Made by a program: the position numbers and the translations under genes | Notes under the pieces: generated by a model | Databases searched by the model: none | What the model saw: the letters and a program-made list of their open reading frames with translations, nothing else | Told to the model about the DNA's origin: nothing | Source of the DNA: Planctomycetaceae bacterium | GTDB lineage: Bacteria > Planctomycetota > UBA1135 > GCA-002686595 | Direction of reading: 5' to 3' | DNA length: 8,022 nucleotides | Assembly: GCA_013360535.1 (NCBI GenBank) | Contig: JABWBL010000133.1 | Coordinates: 1 to 8,022 of the forward strand | Shown here: positions 5,771 to 8,022 of the stretch, piece by piece | Layout: every line of letters begins with the position of its first letter | Position numbering within the stretch: the stretch's first letter is position 1

Positions 5771-6508
5771 CTAGCGCGGCAGGTGGCGCAGCACGTCGCC
5801 AGCGAACGGGGTCCAGGCGCCGATGCGCACGCCGATGCGCCGAAGGCCCGCGCCGGTCCACTCGTTGCACGTGCGGATCGCGCTGTAGCTGCCGACGGCT
5901 TCGTAGAAGTGGTCGCTCGTCGAGTAGCCGGGGTGTTCGATGCGGCGTGGGCGCTGCGCGGAGTCGAGAGCGAACGACGCGCGCACGTAGTCGCACAACG
6001 CGACGTACTGCGCTTCGGTGAGAACGAAACTGCGCGCGTTTTCGCCGGAGTAGGGCCCGCGGTAGAGCCAGGTGGCGTGCAGGGCGGTACTGCCGACGCC
6101 ACTCACGGCGGCGATGGCGGTGCTCGCCTTCAGGTCGGCGAAGGTCGGCGTCTCGAGGTAGAAGCGCCGGTCGCCCCAACCCATCGCGACCCATTGGAAG
6201 CCGGAGTGGGGGCCGTGGAGCTCGTCGAGCGCGAGGAACTCCGCCCAATCGACACCCGCGGCGCGCACCGGAAGCACCACGTCGGTGTGGACGCCGTTGG
6301 AGAGCACTCCGACTTCGATGCCGTGCGTCGGCGGTGCCCAGTCGTCGTTGAGCGTGACGCGCGGAAGCGTGAGTGCTGCGACACCCCAGAGCGCGCACGT
6401 CGCGAGCACGACCAGCAGCACACGCAACGCAAGGCGACGCGCTCGACGCCAACGGCTCTCCGGCGCTTTCGCTTCCCTCGTCTCGCTGCTTGCGCCGGTG
6501 CTCACCAC
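5771..6508 (-). CDS. DUF2459 family membrane-anchored protein
   Basis: The 245-residue product matches the DUF2459 family (also known as a conserved protein found near urease genes), whose biochemical role is unknown to me. One N-terminal membrane helix (about residues 25-49) follows an Arg-rich stretch, so the rest probably lies outside the membrane. Conserved marks are SNGVHTDVVLP (70-80), GWGDRRFYLETP (110-121), a Tyr-rich stretch with GYSTSDHFYEAVGSYSA, and TCNEWTG (213-219). The order His74 before Cys214 is what circularly permuted papain-like or NlpC/P60 hydrolases show, so a cysteine hydrolase is possible (inference). Translation starts at GTG 6508 or the adjacent GTG 6505, with AGGA (complement of 6517-6520) about 8 bases upstream. 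It lies 73 bases downstream of feoB on the same strand and could share its transcript. No urease genes are seen here. Confidence 0.85.
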   Translation of the reverse strand: MVSTGASSETREAKAPESRWRRARRLALRVLLVVLATCALWGVAALTLPRVTLNDDWAPPTHGIEVGVLSNGVHTDVVLPVRAAGVDWAEFLALDELHGPHSGFQWVAMGWGDRRFYLETPTFADLKASTAIAAVSGVGSTALHATWLYRGPYSGENARSFVLTEAQYVALCDYVRASFALDSAQRPRRIEHPGYSTSDHFYEAVGSYSAIRTCNEWTGAGLRRIGVRIGAWTPFAGDVLRHLPR

Positions 6509-6581
6509 TTCGGCGATCCTACGTCCAACCTGGCGCGGCGACGTGTCGGACGTGAGAGCGTTGCGGCCGGCCGTCGCGCGC

Positions 6582-8022
6582 TCAGGCGAAGCCGAGGGCG
6601 CGGCCGCCTTGGTAGACGGCGAAGGCGAGCAGCCAGGCGAGCAGGCCGGTGTAGACGAACAGGAAGGTCGGCCAGCGCCAGCCCTTGGTCTCGCGGCGCA
6701 CGACGGCGAGGGTGCTCATGCACTGGCAGGCGATGGCGAAGAAGACCATCAGGGCGAGGCCGACGAGCGGGGTGTAGACGGGGCGGCCGTCGGAGCGCGA
6801 TTCCTGCTGGATGCGCTGGCGCAGGCCGACGGCGTCCTCGTCGACGTCGCCGCCCATGCCGTAGACGACGCCCATGGTGCTGACGAAGACCTCGCGGGCG
6901 GCGAAGGCGCCGAGCAGGCCGATGCCGATCTTCCAGTCGAAGCCCAGCGGCTCGATGGCGGGCTCGATGGCGTGGCCGATGCGGCCGCCGAAACTGTGGC
7001 GCAGCGCGAGCGAGGCGCGCTCGTGGTCGAGCTCCTCGAGGCGCGCGTCGAGCTCGCGACCCGCGGGCAGCTCGAGCACGGCCTCGGCGACGCGCGTCTC
7101 GTAGCTCGCCAGCGCCTCGCCGTCGCGCGGGAACGACAGCAGGGCCCACATCACGACCGTGCAGGCGAGGATCACGGTGCCCGCTTCCGACAGGAACACC
7201 TTGGCCTTGCGCCACACGGACGCGAGCACGCTCTTCCAGTCCGGCAGGCGGTAGGGCGGCATCTCGAGCAGCAGCGGCACGCTGCGGCCCTTGAACAGCG
7301 TGCGGCCGAGCACCGCCGCGGCGGCGAGCGCGACCAGCGTGCTGAACACGTACATCGCGACCATCAGGAGCCCGCGCACCGGCAGGATCCCGAAGACCTC
7401 CGTCGGCGGGAACAGCGCTGCGATCATCAGCGCATACACCGGCAGCCGCGCCGAGCAGGTCATCAGCGGCACGACCATCATCGTCAGCATGCGGTCGCGC
7501 TGGCGCTCCATCGTGCGCGTGGCAAGGATCGCCGGCACCGCGCAGGCGAAGCCCGACATCATCGGCACGAACGCGCGCCCGTGCAGGCCGATGGCCTTCA
7601 TCAGGCGGTCCATCAGGAACGCGACGCGGGCCATGTAGCCCGAATCCTCCATGATCCCGATGAACAGGAAGAGCAGCACGATCTGCGGCAGGAACACGAT
7701 CACGCTGCCGACGCCCTCGATCAGCGCGTCGCCGACGAAGTCCGCGACGAGGCCTTCGGGCAGGCGCGCGACGACGAGCTCCTTCACCCACGCGACGGCG
7801 CCTTCGATCGCGCCGATCGCGGGGTCGGCCCAGCTGAAGAGCGACTGGAACACGAGGCCCATCGCCAGCAGGAACACGAGGAATCCCGCGAGCGGATGCA
7901 GCAGCACGCGGTCGACGCGGTCGGTGCGCGAGAGGCCGGTGCGCGCGCGCTCGCGCAGGAAATGCGGCGAGCGCGCGTCGATCCACGCGTAGCGGCCGCG
8001 GATCACCTCGGCCTCGATCTCG
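6582..8022 (-). CDS. feoB: Ferrous iron transporter FeoB, C-terminal part (5' end outside window)
   Basis: About 479 C-terminal codons of FeoB, the GTP-driven Fe(II) importer of the cytoplasmic membrane, are present. The frame is open through the right edge (EIEAEVIRGRYAWID), so the N-terminal G domain lies outside. Visible family parts include the first gate region GRAFVPMMSGFACAVPAI (near 7540-7590), then MTCSARLPVYAL (near 7430-7465), the second gate region around EAGTVILACTVVMW, and AFAAREVFVSTMGVVYGMGGD. The terminal segment is FFAIACQCMSTLAV followed by a last membrane helix. A charged, coiled-coil-like loop with several Glu and Arg lies between the gates (near 7000-7120). The stop is TGA (complement of 6582-6584). 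No FeoA or FeoC lies downstream; the next gene is DUF2459. Any iron-responsive operator would be upstream, out of view. A decayed copy of its 3' end lies at 5590-5733. Confidence 0.96.
   Translation of the reverse strand, partial: EIEAEVIRGRYAWIDARSPHFLRERARTGLSRTDRVDRVLLHPLAGFLVFLLAMGLVFQSLFSWADPAIGAIEGAVAWVKELVVARLPEGLVADFVGDALIEGVGSVIVFLPQIVLLFLFIGIMEDSGYMARVAFLMDRLMKAIGLHGRAFVPMMSGFACAVPAILATRTMERQRDRMLTMMVVPLMTCSARLPVYALMIAALFPPTEVFGILPVRGLLMVAMYVFSTLVALAAAAVLGRTLFKGRSVPLLLEMPPYRLPDWKSVLASVWRKAKVFLSEAGTVILACTVVMWALLSFPRDGEALASYETRVAEAVLELPAGRELDARLEELDHERASLALRHSFGGRIGHAIEPAIEPLGFDWKIGIGLLGAFAAREVFVSTMGVVYGMGGDVDEDAVGLRQRIQQESRSDGRPVYTPLVGLALMVFFAIACQCMSTLAVVRRETKGWRWPTFLFVYTGLLAWLLAFAVYQGGRALGFA

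Noticed and set aside
6509..6581. Terminator after feoB in the palindrome-rich gap (GGCCGGCC and ACGT inverted repeats)
   Set aside because: The palindromes are short and no T-run follows on the minus strand, so a factor-independent terminator is not supported.
6502..7986. Long minus-strand frame overlapping feoB (494 codons)
   Set aside because: It is Arg/Ala-rich without motifs, and the feoB frame has the transporter signatures.

Overview
This window comes from a GC-rich bacterial chromosome. The secreted protein at 4536-5573 carries a C-terminal domain that I associate with Planctomycetota, so that phylum is my best guess (inference). Six genes are clear: a disulfide reductase of the DsbD family, an HDOD-domain protein, an Ogt-type DNA repair methyltransferase, a two-module secreted protein, a DUF2459-type membrane-anchored protein and the C-terminal two thirds of the iron transporter FeoB. 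There is also the start of a secreted protein at the left edge and a broken copy of the feoB 3' end.

The main result is in the dsbD gene (289-2724). Its reading frame is interrupted by a single TGA at 2431-2433. That TGA sits where the first cysteine of the thioredoxin-like CxxC motif belongs (U-V-S-C), and the same frame continues for 96 codons to complete the thioredoxin domain. Starting 13 bases after the TGA is a hairpin with a continuous 10-bp stem and a 7-base UGGAUGU loop, 22 bases past the TGA. This fits a bacterial SECIS element. Codons over the hairpin end in A or T unusually often for this gene, as expected if the RNA structure is under selection. I read the gene as a selenoprotein of 811 residues with selenocysteine at position 715. 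It also has two tandem copies of the N-terminal DsbD alpha-like domain, each with its own cysteine pair.

Layout: a leftward secreted-protein start (1-104) diverges from rightward dsbD (289-2724). Next comes a rightward HDOD gene (2846-3697), which converges on leftward ogt (3702-4241) with only 4 bases between them. A 294-base gap leads to the rightward secreted protein (4536-5573). The rest is leftward: feoB enters from the right edge and ends at 6582, then the DUF2459 gene (6508-5771), then a decayed feoB 3' fragment (5733-5590). The DUF2459 gene is thus bracketed by two direct copies of feoB 3' sequence.

The genes do not form one pathway. dsbD handles reducing power outside the cytoplasmic membrane, ogt repairs alkylated DNA and feoB imports ferrous iron. 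No mobile element, tRNA, rRNA or CRISPR array was seen.
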